64,000 nt of DNA, taken from positions 1 to 64,000 of the forward strand of contig NZ_AFCF02000015.1 of the NCBI RefSeq assembly GCF_000203975.2, in the 5' to 3' direction. The stretch comes from Leisingera sp. ANG1 (GTDB lineage: Bacteria; Pseudomonadota; Alphaproteobacteria; Rhodobacterales; Rhodobacteraceae). Made by a program: the position numbers and the translations under genes. The notes below the pieces were generated by a model. That model was not told the DNA's origin. It made no database searches and saw only the letters and a list, made by a program, of their open reading frames with translations. Shown piece by piece: positions 7,658 through 17,610 of this stretch (its first letter is position 1; every line of letters starts with the position of its first letter).

Positions 7658-10600
7658 CCAAATATGATGCCGATTGGGTGCGCGCCGAGGAAGCCAAGCG
7701 CAAGTGGATGGCTGAAAACGGCCTGTATTCCGAGGAAGAAGAGCATTCCTCCTGCGGCGTGGGCCTGGTGGTCTCGGTCGACGGCAAGAAAAGCCGCAAG
7801 GTGGTTGAGGCCGGCATCGACGCGCTGAAGGCGATCTGGCACCGCGGCGCGGTGGATGCCGACGGCAAGACCGGCGACGGCGCGGGCATCCATGTGCAGA
7901 TCCCGGTTCCGTTCTTCTATGACCAGATCCGCCGCACCGGCCACGAGCCGCGTCAGGATGAGCTGATGGCGGTGGGCCAGGTGTTCCTGCCGCGCACCGA
8001 TTTCGGCGCCCAGGAGCGCTGCCGGACCATCGTCGAGACCGAAGTTCTGCGCATGGGCTATTCCATCTACGGCTGGCGCCATGTGCCGGTCGATGTGACC
8101 TGTCTGGGTGAAAAGGCCAATGCGACCCGTCCCGAAATCGAGCAAATCCTGATCTCCAACGCCAAGGGTGTGGATGAGGAAACGTTTGAGCGCGAGCTGT
8201 ATGTGATCCGCCGCCGGATCGAGAAGGCGGCCAATGCGGCTGCGATCTCGGGCCTCTATATCGCGTCGCTGTCCTGCCGCTCGATCATCTACAAGGGGAT
8301 GATGCTGGCGGAGCAGGTGGCCGTGTTCTACCCGGACCTGATGGATGAGCGGTTTGAGAGCGCCTTTGCGATCTATCACCAGCGCTATTCCACCAACACC
8401 TTCCCGCAGTGGTGGCTGGCGCAGCCGTTCCGGATGCTGGCGCACAACGGCGAGATCAACACGCTGAAGGGCAACCTGAACTGGATGAAGAGCCATGAGA
8501 TCCGCATGGCGTCGGCGACCTTTGGTGACTATGCCGAGGACATCAAGCCGATCGTGCCGGGTGGTGCGTCTGACTCCGCCGCGCTGGACGGGGTGTTCGA
8601 GGTTCTGGTGCGCGCGGGCCGCTCGGCGCCGATGGCAAAGACCATGCTGGTGCCGGAAAGCTGGTCCAAGCAGGCGGTGGAACTGCCGCAGGCCTGGCGC
8701 GACATGTATTCCTACTGCAACTCCGTGATGGAGCCCTGGGACGGCCCGGCGGCGCTGGCGATGACCGACGGCCGCTGGGTCTGCGCGGGTCTGGACCGCA
8801 ACGGCCTGCGCCCGATGCGCTATGTGGTGACCGGTGACGGGCTGGTGATTGCGGGTTCCGAGGCGGGCATGGTGCCGGTTGACGAGGCATCGGTGGTCGA
8901 GAAGGGCGCCCTGGGCCCGGGCCAGATGCTGGCCGTGGATATGGACAAGGGCAAACTGTTCCGCGACACCGAGATCAAGGACAAGCTGGCGCGCGCGCTG
9001 CCGTTCGGCGATTGGGTCAAGCGGATCAACGATCTGGACGCAACCCTGGCCCAAGTGAGTGAGCAGCCGCTGTTCAGCGGCGAGGAGCTGCGCCGCCGCC
9101 AGGTGGCCGCGGGCTACACGATCGAGGAGCTGGAGCAGATCCTGGCGCCGATGGCCGAGGACGGCAAGGAATCGCTGGCTTCGATGGGCGATGACACCCC
9201 GTCTGCGGTTCTGTCCAAGATGTACCGGCCGCTGAGCCACTTCTTCCGCCAGAACTTCTCCCAGGTGACCAACCCGCCGATCGACAGCTTGCGGGAATTC
9301 CGGGTGATGAGCCTCAAGACGCGCTTCGGCAACCTGAAGAACGTGCTGGACGAGGACAGCTCCCAGACTGAGATCATCGTGCTGGAGAGCCCGTTTGTCG
9401 GCAATGCCCAGTGGGACAAGCTGGTGGAGCAGTTCAACGCGCCGCTGGCAGAGATCGACTGTTCCTTTGCGCCGGGCCGCGGCTCGCTGAACGCCGCACT
9501 GGCGCGGATCCGGGCCGAGGCCGAGGAAGCCGTGCGTTCCGGCGCCGGCCACATTGTGCTGACCGACCAGCATTCCGGCGCGGACAAGTTGGCGATGCCG
9601 ATGATCCTGGCGACCTCTGCCGTGCATTCGCATCTGACCCGCAAGGGGCTGCGCACTTTCTGCTCGCTGAATGTGCGGTCCGCGGAATGCATCGACCCGC
9701 ATTACTTTGCGGTGCTGATCGGCTGCGGCGCCACCGTGGTGAATGCCTATCTGGCTGAGGATTCGCTGGCGGACCGCATTGAGCGCGGGCTGCTGGACGG
9801 GTCGCTGACCGACAATGTTGCCCGCTACCGCGAAGCCATCGACCAGGGCCTCTTGAAGATCATGGCCAAGATGGGGATCTCGGTCGTGTCGTCCTACCGC
9901 GGCGGTCTGAACTTTGAGGCAGTGGGTCTGTCCCGCGCCATGTGTGCGGAATATTTCCCGGGCATGACCTCGCGCATTTCCGGCATCGGTGTCACTGGCA
10001 TCCAGACCAAGGCGGAGGAAATCCACGCAAAGGCCTGGAAGGCGCCGGAAGGCATTCTGCCCATCGGCGGTTTCTACAAGGCGCGCAAGTCGGGTGAGAC
10101 ACATGCGTGGGAAGCGACCTCCATGCATATGATGCAGATGGCTTGCAACCGCGCGTCTTATGAGCTGTGGAAGCAGTATTCGGCGAAGATGCAGAGCAAT
10201 CCGCCGATCCACCTGCGCGACCTCTTGCAGATCAAGCCGCTGGGCAAGGCGGTGCCGATTGAGGAAGTGGAATCGATCACCTCGATCCGCAAACGCTTCG
10301 TGACCCCGGGCATGTCCCTGGGTGCGCTGAGCCCGGAGGCGCATAAGACGCTGAACGTGGCGATGAACCGGATCGGCGCCAAATCCGACTCCGGCGAGGG
10401 CGGTGAAGATCCGGCACATTTCGTGCCGGAGCCGAACGGCGACAACCCCTCTGCCAAGATCAAGCAGGTGGCGTCGGGCCGCTTTGGCGTGACCGCCGAA
10501 TACCTCAACCAGTGCGAAGAACTGGAAATTAAGGTGGCCCAGGGCGCCAAGCCCGGTGAGGGCGGCCAGCTGCCGGGGATGAAGGTTACCGACCTGATTG

Positions 10601-12186
10601 CCCGCCTGCGCCACTCCACCAAGGGCGTAACCCTGATCTCGCCGCCGCCGCACCACGATATCTACTCGATCGAGGATCTGGCGCAGCTGATCTATGACCT
10701 GAAGCAGATCAACCCGCGCTGCAAGGTGACGGTCAAGCTGGTGGCATCTTCGGGCGTTGGCACCATCGCGGCCGGCGTGGCCAAGGCGAAGGCCGATATC
10801 ATCCTGATCTCGGGCCACAACGGCGGCACCGGGGCGTCGCCTGCGACCTCGATCAAATACGCGGGCCTGCCGTGGGAGATGGGCCTGACCGAGGCGCATC
10901 AGGTGCTGGCGATGAACAACCTGCGCGACCGGGTTACGCTGCGCACCGACGGCGGCCTGCGCACCGGGCGTGATATCGTAATGGCGGCAATGCTGGGCGC
11001 CGAGGAATACGGCATCGGCACCGCGGCGCTGATCGCCATGGGCTGCATCATGGTGCGCCAGTGCCAGTCCAACACCTGCCCGGTGGGGGTCTGCACCCAG
11101 GACGAGAGCCTGCGGGCCAAATTTACCGGCAGTGCGGACAAGGTGGTGAACCTGATCACCTTCTACGCCCAGGAAGTGCGCGAAATCCTCGCCTCCATCG
11201 GCGCCCGTTCGCTGGACGAGGTGATTGGACGCGCCGACCTGCTGGCGCAGGTGTCGCGCGGTTCTGCGCATCTGGACGACCTGGACCTGAACCCGCTGCT
11301 GATCACCGTCGATGGCTCCGCGAATATCGTCTACAACCGCGACAAGGACCGCAACGCAGTGCCGGACACGCTGGATGCGGAGATCGTGCGCGACGCGGCC
11401 CGCTTCCTGCAGGACGGCGAGAAGATGCAGCTGTCTTATGCGGTGCAGAACACCCACCGCACCGTGGGCACCCGCACCTCCAGCCACATCGTGCGCAACT
11501 TCGGCATGCGGAATTCGTTCCAGCCGGATCACCTGACAGTGAAGCTGCAGGGCTCTGCCGGCCAGGCGCTGGGCGCCTTTGCGGCGCCGGGGCTGAAGCT
11601 GGAAGTGTCGGGCGATGCCAACGACTATGTCGGCAAGGGCCTGTCGGGCGGCATCATCGTGGTGCGCCCGCCGCAGGTGAGCCCGCTGGTGGCGAGCGAA
11701 AACACCATCATCGGCAACACCGTGCTGTACGGTGCCACCGATGGCTACCTGTTTGCGGCGGGCCGCGCGGGCGAGCGTTTCGCTGTCCGCAACTCCGGCG
11801 CCAAGGTGGTGATCGAGGGCTGCGGCTCCAATGGCTGCGAATACATGACCGGCGGCGTTGCGGTGATCCTCGGCTCGATCGGTGCCAACTTCGGCGCGGG
11901 CATGACCGGCGGCATGGCCTATCTCTATGATCCGGAAGGCAAGGCTGCGAGCCTGATGAACATGGAATCACTGGTCACCTGCCCGGTCACCGTGGCGCAT
12001 TGGGAGGCGGAGCTGAAAGGTCTGATTGCCCGTCACCTGGACGAAACAGGAAGCCGCAAGGCTGCAGAAATCCTGCAGCATTGGGAGAGCGAGAAGGCAA
12101 ACTTCCTGCAGGTCTGCCCGAAGGAGATGCTCGACAAGCTGCCGCATCCTGTGATGCAGGAGCAGGCCGCGGTTCCGGCGGAATAA
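7654..12186 (+). CDS. gltB: Glutamate synthase (NADPH) large subunit
   Basis: 1510 aa, full length. The Ntn-amidotransferase nucleophile is Cys34 in HSSCGVGLV after a 33-residue propeptide. The central and FMN domains follow, with the [3Fe-4S] motif around CIMVRQCQSNTCPVGVC near residue 1130 and the C-terminal beta-helix domain rich in Gly (GKGLSGGIIVV). It takes ammonia from glutamine and transfers it through an internal tunnel to 2-oxoglutarate. Start overlaps the preceding gene by 4 bp; a strong terminator follows. Confidence 0.98.
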   Translation: MTKYDADWVRAEEAKRKWMAENGLYSEEEEHSSCGVGLVVSVDGKKSRKVVEAGIDALKAIWHRGAVDADGKTGDGAGIHVQIPVPFFYDQIRRTGHEPRQDELMAVGQVFLPRTDFGAQERCRTIVETEVLRMGYSIYGWRHVPVDVTCLGEKANATRPEIEQILISNAKGVDEETFERELYVIRRRIEKAANAAAISGLYIASLSCRSIIYKGMMLAEQVAVFYPDLMDERFESAFAIYHQRYSTNTFPQWWLAQPFRMLAHNGEINTLKGNLNWMKSHEIRMASATFGDYAEDIKPIVPGGASDSAALDGVFEVLVRAGRSAPMAKTMLVPESWSKQAVELPQAWRDMYSYCNSVMEPWDGPAALAMTDGRWVCAGLDRNGLRPMRYVVTGDGLVIAGSEAGMVPVDEASVVEKGALGPGQMLAVDMDKGKLFRDTEIKDKLARALPFGDWVKRINDLDATLAQVSEQPLFSGEELRRRQVAAGYTIEELEQILAPMAEDGKESLASMGDDTPSAVLSKMYRPLSHFFRQNFSQVTNPPIDSLREFRVMSLKTRFGNLKNVLDEDSSQTEIIVLESPFVGNAQWDKLVEQFNAPLAEIDCSFAPGRGSLNAALARIRAEAEEAVRSGAGHIVLTDQHSGADKLAMPMILATSAVHSHLTRKGLRTFCSLNVRSAECIDPHYFAVLIGCGATVVNAYLAEDSLADRIERGLLDGSLTDNVARYREAIDQGLLKIMAKMGISVVSSYRGGLNFEAVGLSRAMCAEYFPGMTSRISGIGVTGIQTKAEEIHAKAWKAPEGILPIGGFYKARKSGETHAWEATSMHMMQMACNRASYELWKQYSAKMQSNPPIHLRDLLQIKPLGKAVPIEEVESITSIRKRFVTPGMSLGALSPEAHKTLNVAMNRIGAKSDSGEGGEDPAHFVPEPNGDNPSAKIKQVASGRFGVTAEYLNQCEELEIKVAQGAKPGEGGQLPGMKVTDLIARLRHSTKGVTLISPPPHHDIYSIEDLAQLIYDLKQINPRCKVTVKLVASSGVGTIAAGVAKAKADIILISGHNGGTGASPATSIKYAGLPWEMGLTEAHQVLAMNNLRDRVTLRTDGGLRTGRDIVMAAMLGAEEYGIGTAALIAMGCIMVRQCQSNTCPVGVCTQDESLRAKFTGSADKVVNLITFYAQEVREILASIGARSLDEVIGRADLLAQVSRGSAHLDDLDLNPLLITVDGSANIVYNRDKDRNAVPDTLDAEIVRDAARFLQDGEKMQLSYAVQNTHRTVGTRTSSHIVRNFGMRNSFQPDHLTVKLQGSAGQALGAFAAPGLKLEVSGDANDYVGKGLSGGIIVVRPPQVSPLVASENTIIGNTVLYGATDGYLFAAGRAGERFAVRNSGAKVVIEGCGSNGCEYMTGGVAVILGSIGANFGAGMTGGMAYLYDPEGKAASLMNMESLVTCPVTVAHWEAELKGLIARHLDETGSRKAAEILQHWESEKANFLQVCPKEMLDKLPHPVMQEQAAVPAE

Positions 12187-12209
12187 GCCAAGTTAGAGAC
12201 GAAAATCAG

Positions 12210-12243
12210 AACCCCGCAGGCAAATGCTTGCGGGGTTTTCTTT
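12210..12243 (+). terminator. Intrinsic terminator of the gltD-gltB operon
   Basis: Stem AACCCCGCA / TGCGGGGTT around a 10-nt loop, then TTTTCTTTTT, 24 bp after the gltB stop. Confidence 0.88.
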
Positions 12244-12285
12244 TTGGCGGTTGGTTCCCGGGGGCATGCTGGCCTATAGAGAGTC

Positions 12286-13023
12286 ATGGCGAAGGCAGTG
12301 GCAAAGAAAAAGAAATCCAAGAGCAGCAAGAAGGCGGCAAGGCTGAAGGTCCAGCCGCTGCGCTGGCTGCGGCGCTGGGTTTTGCGCGCGGTGCTGGCGG
12401 TTTCAGCAGTGTTCCTGCTGCTGATCCTGCTTTATTCCGTGGTGAACCCGCCAATCACCCACACCATCTGGGCTGAACAGCGCCGACTGGGCGAGGTTGA
12501 CCGTATGTGGGTGCCGCTGGAGGAAATTTCGCCGGTGCTGGCGCGTTCTGTCGTGGCGGCGGAGGATGCGCAGTTCTGCCGCCATTGGGGCTTTGATGCC
12601 CGTGCCATTCAGGCCGCGATCGAGGCCGGCGGCAGCCGCGGTGGCTCGACCATCTCGCAGCAGGTTGTGAAGAACGTGTTCCTGTGGCAAGGTCGCAGCT
12701 GGCCGCGCAAGGTGCTGGAGACGCTGCTGACGCCGGTGGTTGAGATCTTCTGGAGCAAGCGGCGCATTCTTGAGGTTTACCTGAACGTGGCCGAAATGGA
12801 TGAGGGCGTGTTCGGCGCCGAAGCGGCAGCGCGCAAGTATTTCGGGGTTGGCCCGGATCAGCTGAGCGCGCGGCAGGCGGCGCTGATTGCCGCGGTGCTG
12901 CCCAATCCCAAAGAGCGGTCGGCCCGCAAGCCCTCAAACTTTGTGCAGCGCCGGGCGCGGCAGATCCAGGACGGGGCGGCTACCATTCGCGCAGACGGGC
13001 GCGCGGATTGTTTCGAGGATTGA
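12286..13023 (+). CDS. mtgA: Monofunctional biosynthetic peptidoglycan transglycosylase
   Basis: 245 aa. A Lys-rich cytoplasmic head (residues 3-22) precedes one membrane helix (about 31-51). The GT51 domain follows with EDAQFCRHWGFD, which carries the catalytic Glu, then GGSTISQQVVKN and RILEVYLN. There is no transpeptidase domain. It polymerises lipid II into glycan chains on the periplasmic face of the inner membrane. Length fits MtgA. Stands alone after the glt terminator. Confidence 0.95.
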   Translation: MAKAVAKKKKSKSSKKAARLKVQPLRWLRRWVLRAVLAVSAVFLLLILLYSVVNPPITHTIWAEQRRLGEVDRMWVPLEEISPVLARSVVAAEDAQFCRHWGFDARAIQAAIEAGGSRGGSTISQQVVKNVFLWQGRSWPRKVLETLLTPVVEIFWSKRRILEVYLNVAEMDEGVFGAEAAARKYFGVGPDQLSARQAALIAAVLPNPKERSARKPSNFVQRRARQIQDGAATIRADGRADCFED

Positions 13024-13089
13024 ATCTTTCTGCTGCCCAAGGCATTGCTGAAACAACCGTTGTAAGTTTTCTGGAGACCCCCTGTAGCC

Positions 13090-13755
13090 ATGGCGCGCCT
13101 GTACCACGTTCCCCTGTCCCCCTATTGCCGCAAGGTGCGGCTGTCGCTGGCAGAGAAGAAGATCGAGGTTGAGCTGGTCGAGGAGCGCTACTGGGAGCAG
13201 GATCCGGACTTTCTGCGCCGCAACCCGGCCGCCAAGGTGCCGGTGATCCGGCTGGACGGCCAGATGATGGCCGAAAGCGCGGCGATCTGCGAATACCTGG
13301 AGGAAACCCGGCCCGAGCCGCCGCTGATGCCCAAAGATGCCGAGGGCCGCTATGAGGTGCGCCGCCTGGTGAGCTGGTTTGACGACAAGTTCCACCATGA
13401 GGTCACGTCAAAGCTGCTGTATGAGCGGGTGAACAAGAAGATCACCGGCGAGGGTTATCCCGACAGCCGCAACGTCAAGGCCGGCGCCAAGGCGATCAAG
13501 TACCACCTGGATTACATGGCCTGGCTGCTGGACCACCGGCGCTGGCTGGCCGGGGATATGATGACGCTGGCGGATTTCGCCGCGGCGGCACATTTGTCGT
13601 CGCTGGACTACATCTCGGATGTGGACTGGAACCGCTCGGCGGTGGTCAAGGACTGGTACGCCAAGATCAAGTCGCGGCCTGCGTTCCGGTCGATCCTGGC
13701 GGATCAGGTGCCGGGGTTCCGGCCGCCGCCGCATTACACCGATCTGGATTTCTGA
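13090..13755 (+). CDS. Glutathione S-transferase family protein
   Basis: 221 aa. The N-terminal thioredoxin-like domain has SPYCRKVRLSLAEK, with a possible active-site Cys, then the cis-Pro loop AAKVPVI and the glutathione-binding pair ESAAICEYLEE. The helical C-terminal domain starts near residue 85. The substrate cannot be read from the sequence. ATG at 13090 follows GGAG by 14 bp, a poor spacing. The gene is followed by a structured intergenic repeat leading into queG. Confidence 0.88.
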   Translation: MARLYHVPLSPYCRKVRLSLAEKKIEVELVEERYWEQDPDFLRRNPAAKVPVIRLDGQMMAESAAICEYLEETRPEPPLMPKDAEGRYEVRRLVSWFDDKFHHEVTSKLLYERVNKKITGEGYPDSRNVKAGAKAIKYHLDYMAWLLDHRRWLAGDMMTLADFAAAAHLSSLDYISDVDWNRSAVVKDWYAKIKSRPAFRSILADQVPGFRPPPHYTDLDF

Positions 13756-13767
13756 TATCAACCGGTT

Positions 13768-13828
13768 GAGGGGCGCTGCCCCCGCGGCCCTGATGGGCCG
13801 CTCCCCCGGAGTATTTGGGCAAAGATGA
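13768..13828 (+). repeat. Dispersed intergenic hairpin element, copy A
   Basis: Order of parts: GGGGCGCTGCCCC, then a perfect hairpin GCGGCCC-TGAT-GGGCCGC, then CTCCCCCGGAGTATTTGGGC and AAAGATGAAA. The last part supplies the queG start codon. Related copies are at 16961, 37841, 49406, 58540 and, in part, 62634. Confidence 0.7.
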
Positions 13829-14868
13829 AAGACGGAGCCGGCATCAAGGAAAAACTGGTCGCTCAGGCGCTGGCCGAGGGGTTTGTGTCCTGCCGCATCT
13901 GCCGGCCCTGGGACGTGCCGCAGGTGCCGGGGCGGCTGCAGGCGTTTCTGGACGCGGGCTATCACGGGCAGATGGGGTGGATGGCGGAGCGCAGCCATTG
14001 GCGCGGCGACCCGGCGCAGCTGTGGCCGGAGGCGCGCTCGGTGATCATGCTGGCCGAAAGCTACACGCCTGAGGAGGACCCGATGGCGGTGGTGGGGCAG
14101 GCGGACCGCGGCGCGGTCTCGGTTTATGCCCGGGGCAAAGACTATCACGATCTGGTCAAGAAACGGCTGAAGCGGCTGGCGCGCTGGCTGATTGCCGAGG
14201 CCGGGGCGGATTGCGAGGTGAAGGTTTTTGTCGATACCGCGCCGGTGCCGGAAAAGGCGCTGGGCATGGCGGCAGGGCTGGGCTGGCAGGGCAAGCACAG
14301 CAACCTGGTGAGCCGCGATTGGGGGAATTGGGCCTTTTTAGGGTCTGTTTTCACCACACTGGAGCTGCCGGCGGATGTGGCGGAGCCGGACCGCTGCGGG
14401 TCCTGCCGGGCCTGTCTGGACAGCTGCCCGACCGATGCTTTTCCGGCGCCCTATCAAGTCGATGCGCGGCGCTGCATTTCCTACCTGACTATTGAGCACA
14501 AAGGGCCGGTGGCGGAGGAGCTGCGCGGCAAGATGGGCAACCGGATCTATGGCTGCGATGACTGCCTGGCGGCTTGCCCCTGGAACAAATTTGCGGTGGC
14601 GGCCAGCGACATGCGCTATGCCGCGCGCGACGAGCTGAAGGCGCCGCGGCTGGCAGAGCTTGCGGTGCTGGATGACGCTGCGTTCCGGGAGAAGTTCTCC
14701 GGCTCGCCGATCAAGCGTATCGGGCGCGACCGCTTTGTACGCAATGTGCTCTATGCCATTGGCAATTCCGGCCTGGCGGAGCTGCGCGAAGTGGCGCAGC
14801 GGCTGGCGGAGGATCCGGACCCGGCGGTGGCGGATGCGGCGCGATGGGCGGTTCAACGGCTTTCGTGA
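13825..14868 (+). CDS. queG: Epoxyqueuosine reductase
   Basis: 347 aa. Cobalamin-dependent iron-sulphur enzyme making the last step to queuosine in tRNA anticodons. The first part holds [20 protein letters not shown] with the catalytic Asp. The ferredoxin-like part holds [12 protein letters not shown] near residue 192 and [10 protein letters not shown] near residue 248, giving two [4Fe-4S] clusters. The C-terminal HEAT-like helices are short. The ATG lies inside the 3' end of a dispersed repeat and has no good Shine-Dalgarno, so the real start could differ by a few codons. Confidence 0.94.
   Translation: MKDGAGIKEKLVAQALAEGFVSCRICRPWDVPQVPGRLQAFLDAGYHGQMGWMAERSHWRGDPAQLWPEARSVIMLAESYTPEEDPMAVVGQADRGAVSVYARGKDYHDLVKKRLKRLARWLIAEAGADCEVKVFVDTAPVPEKALGMAAGLGWQGKHSNLVSRDWGNWAFLGSVFTTLELPADVAEPDRCGSCRACLDSCPTDAFPAPYQVDARRCISYLTIEHKGPVAEELRGKMGNRIYGCDDCLAACPWNKFAVAASDMRYAARDELKAPRLAELAVLDDAAFREKFSGSPIKRIGRDRFVRNVLYAIGNSGLAELREVAQRLAEDPDPAVADAARWAVQRLS
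14332..14352 (+). repeat. AT-rich dispersed word (TAGAG-CTGTT family), inside queG
   Basis: GCCTTTTTAG at 14332 followed by GGTCTGTTTTC: three mismatches in 21 nt against the copy at 24555. It uses a TTA Leu codon and lies in a GC-rich coding region. Confidence 0.45.
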
Positions 14869-14940
14869 CGCAAACAGGATGGACGGGCCGCAAATAGGCG
14901 TTACACCCGGTCCGGCGAACAGAGTTTGAGAGGGCTGGGC

Positions 14941-16947
14941 ATGGCGTTGCTGCTGGGAGTGGACACGGGCGGAACCTATACCGATGCGGTGCTGATCCGC
15001 GACGAGAAGGAGGTGATCGCCTCTGCCAAGTCGCTGACGACGCGCCAGGATTTGGCAATTGGTGTCGGCGGCGCGATCCGGGCGGTGCTGGAGCAATCCG
15101 GAGTACAGCCGCAGGAGGTCTCGCTGGCGGCGCTGTCCACCACCCTGGCCACCAATGCGCTGGTCGAGGGCCAGGGCGGCCGGGTGGCGCTGATCTATAT
15201 CGGCTTTAAGGAGGATGATCTGGACCGGCACGGGCTGCGGGACGCGCTGAAGGGCGATCCGGCCTTGGTGATCGGCGGCGGTCATACCCATGCCGGCAGC
15301 GAGGCTGCGCCCCTGGACACAGAGGCGCTGGAGCTGTTCCTGCGCACCGAGGGCCAGGGGGTGACGGGTTTTGCCGTGGCCAGTGTCTTTGCCACCCGCA
15401 ATCCGGCGCATGAGGTGGAAGCAGCGCGGATCATTCATGAGATGACCGGCGCGCCGGCCACCTGCTCGCACCAGCTGTCGGCCAAGCTGAACGGGCCCAA
15501 GCGGGCGGTGACGGCAGTGCTGAATGCGCGCCTCATCGGCATGATTGACCGGCTGATCGGGCGGGCGCAGGACACGCTGCGCGATCTGGGGATCGAGGCG
15601 CCGATGATGGTGGTGCGCGGCGACGGCGCGCTGATGAGCGGCGAGCAGGCGCGGGAGCGGCCGATTGAGACCATCCTGTCCGGCCCGGCGGCGTCGATTG
15701 TCGGTGCGCGCTGGATGACCGGGGCGGATCATGCGCTGGTGAGCGACATCGGCGGCACCACCACGGATGTGGCGCTGATCAAGGACGGCAAGCCCGCGAT
15801 TGACCCCGCAGGCGCGCGGGTCGGGGCGTTCCGCACCATGGTGGAGGCGGTGGCGATGCGCACCACGGGCCTGGGCGGTGACAGCCAGGTGCATCTGAAC
15901 ACCAGCGGGCTGTCCGGCGGGCTGACCCTGGGGCCGCGGCGGGTGGTGCCGGTTTCGCTGATTGCCACCGACGCGCCGGAGGTGGTGCATGCGGCGCTGG
16001 ACGAGCAGCTGCGCAATTCCACCGTGGGCGAATTTGACGGGCGCTTTGTGCGGGCGGTGCCGGGGGTGCCGGTGGCGGGCCTGAGCGAGCGGGAGGCCGG
16101 GCTGCTGGCGCGGATCGGGATGCAGGTGCATCCCTTGGGGCAGATCCTGCGCACCCGGATGGAGCATGGCTCCTTGGGCCGGCTGGTGGACCGCGGGCTG
16201 GTGCAGGTTTCCGGCGTGACGCCCTCGGATGCCAGCCATGTGCTGGGCCGGGTGGAGGCCTGGGACCGCGAGGCGGCAGAGAAGGCGCTGACACTGTTTG
16301 CCCGCCGCCGGGTGGGCAGCGGCGACATGGTCGCGAAAGACGCGGAGGCACTGGCGCAGATGATCATTGATCAGCTGACCGAACAGACCGCTTTGACCTT
16401 GCTGGAGTCTGCTTTTGCGGAAGAAGCCGAGGATTTTGGCCTGCCAGAGGATCAATTGGCGCGGCATGTGCTGATGCAACGCGGGCTGGCAAAGCACCGC
16501 GGGCTGCTGGCGCTGGATGCGTCGCTGAATGTCGATGTGGTGGGGCTGGGGGCCTCTGCCCCCAGCTATTACCCGGCGGTGGGGGAGCGGCTGCATTGCA
16601 ACATGATCCTGCCGGAACATGCGGGCGTGGCCAACGCCATCGGTGCTGTGGTGGGGCGGGTGACCATGCGGCGCAGCGGCACCGTGACCTCGCCCTCCGA
16701 GGGCAAATACCGGGTGCATCTGGAGAGTGGGCCGGTGGACTACCAGGCCTCAGACGAGGCGCTGGCTGCGCTGGAGGCAGCGCTGGCGGGTGAGGCTCGC
16801 GGTGCAGCAGAGGAAGCGGGCGCCGAGGACATTCATATGCATGTGGAGCGGGATATCCGCACCGCGCAGGTGGAGTCGCGGGAAGTGTTTGTTGAAGGCA
16901 CGCTGACGGTGGAAGCCAGCGGGCGGCCGCGGGTGGCGCACGATTGA
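14941..16947 (+). CDS. Hydantoinase/oxoprolinase family protein (HyuA-like)
   Basis: 668 aa from the ATG at 14941, preceded by GAGAGGG at a suitable distance; a TTG at 14926 is less likely. The N-terminal ASKHA motif GVDTGGTYTDAVL binds ATP, ALSTTLATNALVEG follows, and the hydantoinase_A core has LVSDIGGTTTDVALI near residue 265. Members use ATP to open cyclic amides such as hydantoins or 5-oxoproline, but often need a HyuB partner, which is not next to it. The substrate is unknown. Single gene between queG and a structured repeat. Confidence 0.88.
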   Translation: MALLLGVDTGGTYTDAVLIRDEKEVIASAKSLTTRQDLAIGVGGAIRAVLEQSGVQPQEVSLAALSTTLATNALVEGQGGRVALIYIGFKEDDLDRHGLRDALKGDPALVIGGGHTHAGSEAAPLDTEALELFLRTEGQGVTGFAVASVFATRNPAHEVEAARIIHEMTGAPATCSHQLSAKLNGPKRAVTAVLNARLIGMIDRLIGRAQDTLRDLGIEAPMMVVRGDGALMSGEQARERPIETILSGPAASIVGARWMTGADHALVSDIGGTTTDVALIKDGKPAIDPAGARVGAFRTMVEAVAMRTTGLGGDSQVHLNTSGLSGGLTLGPRRVVPVSLIATDAPEVVHAALDEQLRNSTVGEFDGRFVRAVPGVPVAGLSEREAGLLARIGMQVHPLGQILRTRMEHGSLGRLVDRGLVQVSGVTPSDASHVLGRVEAWDREAAEKALTLFARRRVGSGDMVAKDAEALAQMIIDQLTEQTALTLLESAFAEEAEDFGLPEDQLARHVLMQRGLAKHRGLLALDASLNVDVVGLGASAPSYYPAVGERLHCNMILPEHAGVANAIGAVVGRVTMRRSGTVTSPSEGKYRVHLESGPVDYQASDEALAALEAALAGEARGAAEEAGAEDIHMHVERDIRTAQVESREVFVEGTLTVEASGRPRVAHD

Positions 16948-16960
16948 ACCTGTTTCCAGG

Positions 16961-17030
16961 TAGCGGGTTTTCGTGGAAAACCCGCGGCCTCCGGTGGGGG
17001 TATTTCTGACCAGAAAGAAGCGCGGGGATT
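16961..17030 (+). repeat. Dispersed intergenic hairpin element, copy B
   Basis: Hairpin GCGGGTTTT-CGTGG-AAAACCCGC, then CTCCGGTGGGGGTATTTCTG and ACCAGAAAGAAG. It shares the TATTT..GACCAGAAAGAAG tail with copy E at 58540, but its hairpin sequence is different and it lacks the GGGCGCTGCCCC part. Confidence 0.6.
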
Positions 17031-17050
17031 GGATTGCTCTGGAAGCGTAA

Positions 17051-17072
17051 AGCCCCGCCGGAGGGCGGGGCT
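17051..17072 (-). terminator. Possible terminator of the msrB-msrA operon
   Basis: Stem AGCCCCGCC / GGCGGGGCT with a 4-nt loop, 22 bp after the msrA stop. The T run on the minus strand is short (TTTA), so strength is uncertain. Confidence 0.5.
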
Positions 17073-17081
17073 GAAGGAAGG

Positions 17082-17102
17082 GCCTTGTTAGAGCCTATTC
17101 TG
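17082..17102 (+). repeat. AT-rich dispersed word, at the 3' end of msrA
   Basis: GCCTTGTTAGAGCCTATTCTG. The msrA stop codon (minus strand TAG at 17095-17097) lies inside it. Member of the family at 24555, 40471, 44408 and 50994. Confidence 0.45.
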
Positions 17103-17610
17103 CGGCGGCGTTCCGTTTCGGCAGCACCCAATCGGGGCGGGCGAAATGGCAGGTGTAGCCATTGGGCAGGCGCTGCAGATAGTCCTGATGCTCAGGCTCA
17201 GCCTCCCAGAAGTCGCCAACCGGCGCCAGTTCGGTGACCACTTTGCCGGGCCAGAGGCCGGAGGCGTTCACATCTGCGATGGTGTCTTCGGCCACGGCCT
17301 TTTGCGTCTCGTCCGTGTAGTAGATCGCGGAACGGTAGCTCATCCCCAGGTCATTGCCCTGGCGGTTGACCGTGGTCGGGTCGTGGATCTGGAAGAAGAA
17401 CTCCAGCTGTTCCCGGAAGGAGGTGACGGTGGGATCAAAGATGATCTCGATTCCCTCGGCATGGGTGCCGTGGTTCTTGTAGGTGGCATTGGGCACGTCG
17501 CCGCCGGTATAGCCGACACGGGTGCTGATGACGCCGGGGCGTTTGCGGATCAGTTCCTGCATGCCCCAGAAACAGCCGCCTGCCAGGACGGCGCGTTCGG
17601 TGGTGCTCAT
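17095..17610 (-). CDS. msrA: Peptide-methionine (S)-S-oxide reductase
   Basis: 171 aa. The catalytic Cys13 is in [29 protein letters not shown] and the [16 protein letters not shown] block are typical of MsrA. A C-terminal Cys in [11 protein letters not shown] could resolve the sulphenic acid. It reduces the S form of methionine sulphoxide using thioredoxin. No signal peptide, so cytoplasmic. Its start overlaps the msrB stop by 4 bp, so the pair is translationally coupled. Confidence 0.96.
   Translation of the reverse strand: MSTTERAVLAGGCFWGMQELIRKRPGVISTRVGYTGGDVPNATYKNHGTHAEGIEIIFDPTVTSFREQLEFFFQIHDPTTVNRQGNDLGMSYRSAIYYTDETQKAVAEDTIADVNASGLWPGKVVTELAPVGDFWEAEPEHQDYLQRLPNGYTCHFARPDWVLPKRNAAAE

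Noticed and set aside
7654..11532. Very long open frame on the minus strand opposite gltB
   Set aside because: It is antisense to a full-length glutamate synthase with all motifs; the His/Arg/Gln-rich product is typical of the complement of GC-rich coding DNA.
16390..16425. Further copy of the AT-rich dispersed word in the hydantoinase gene
   Set aside because: About five mismatches against the best copy and GC-rich; chance cannot be excluded.
14338..16719. 793-residue minus frame opposite the hydantoinase gene
   Set aside because: Low-complexity antisense product with no domain; the plus-strand gene has clear ATPase and hydantoinase motifs.
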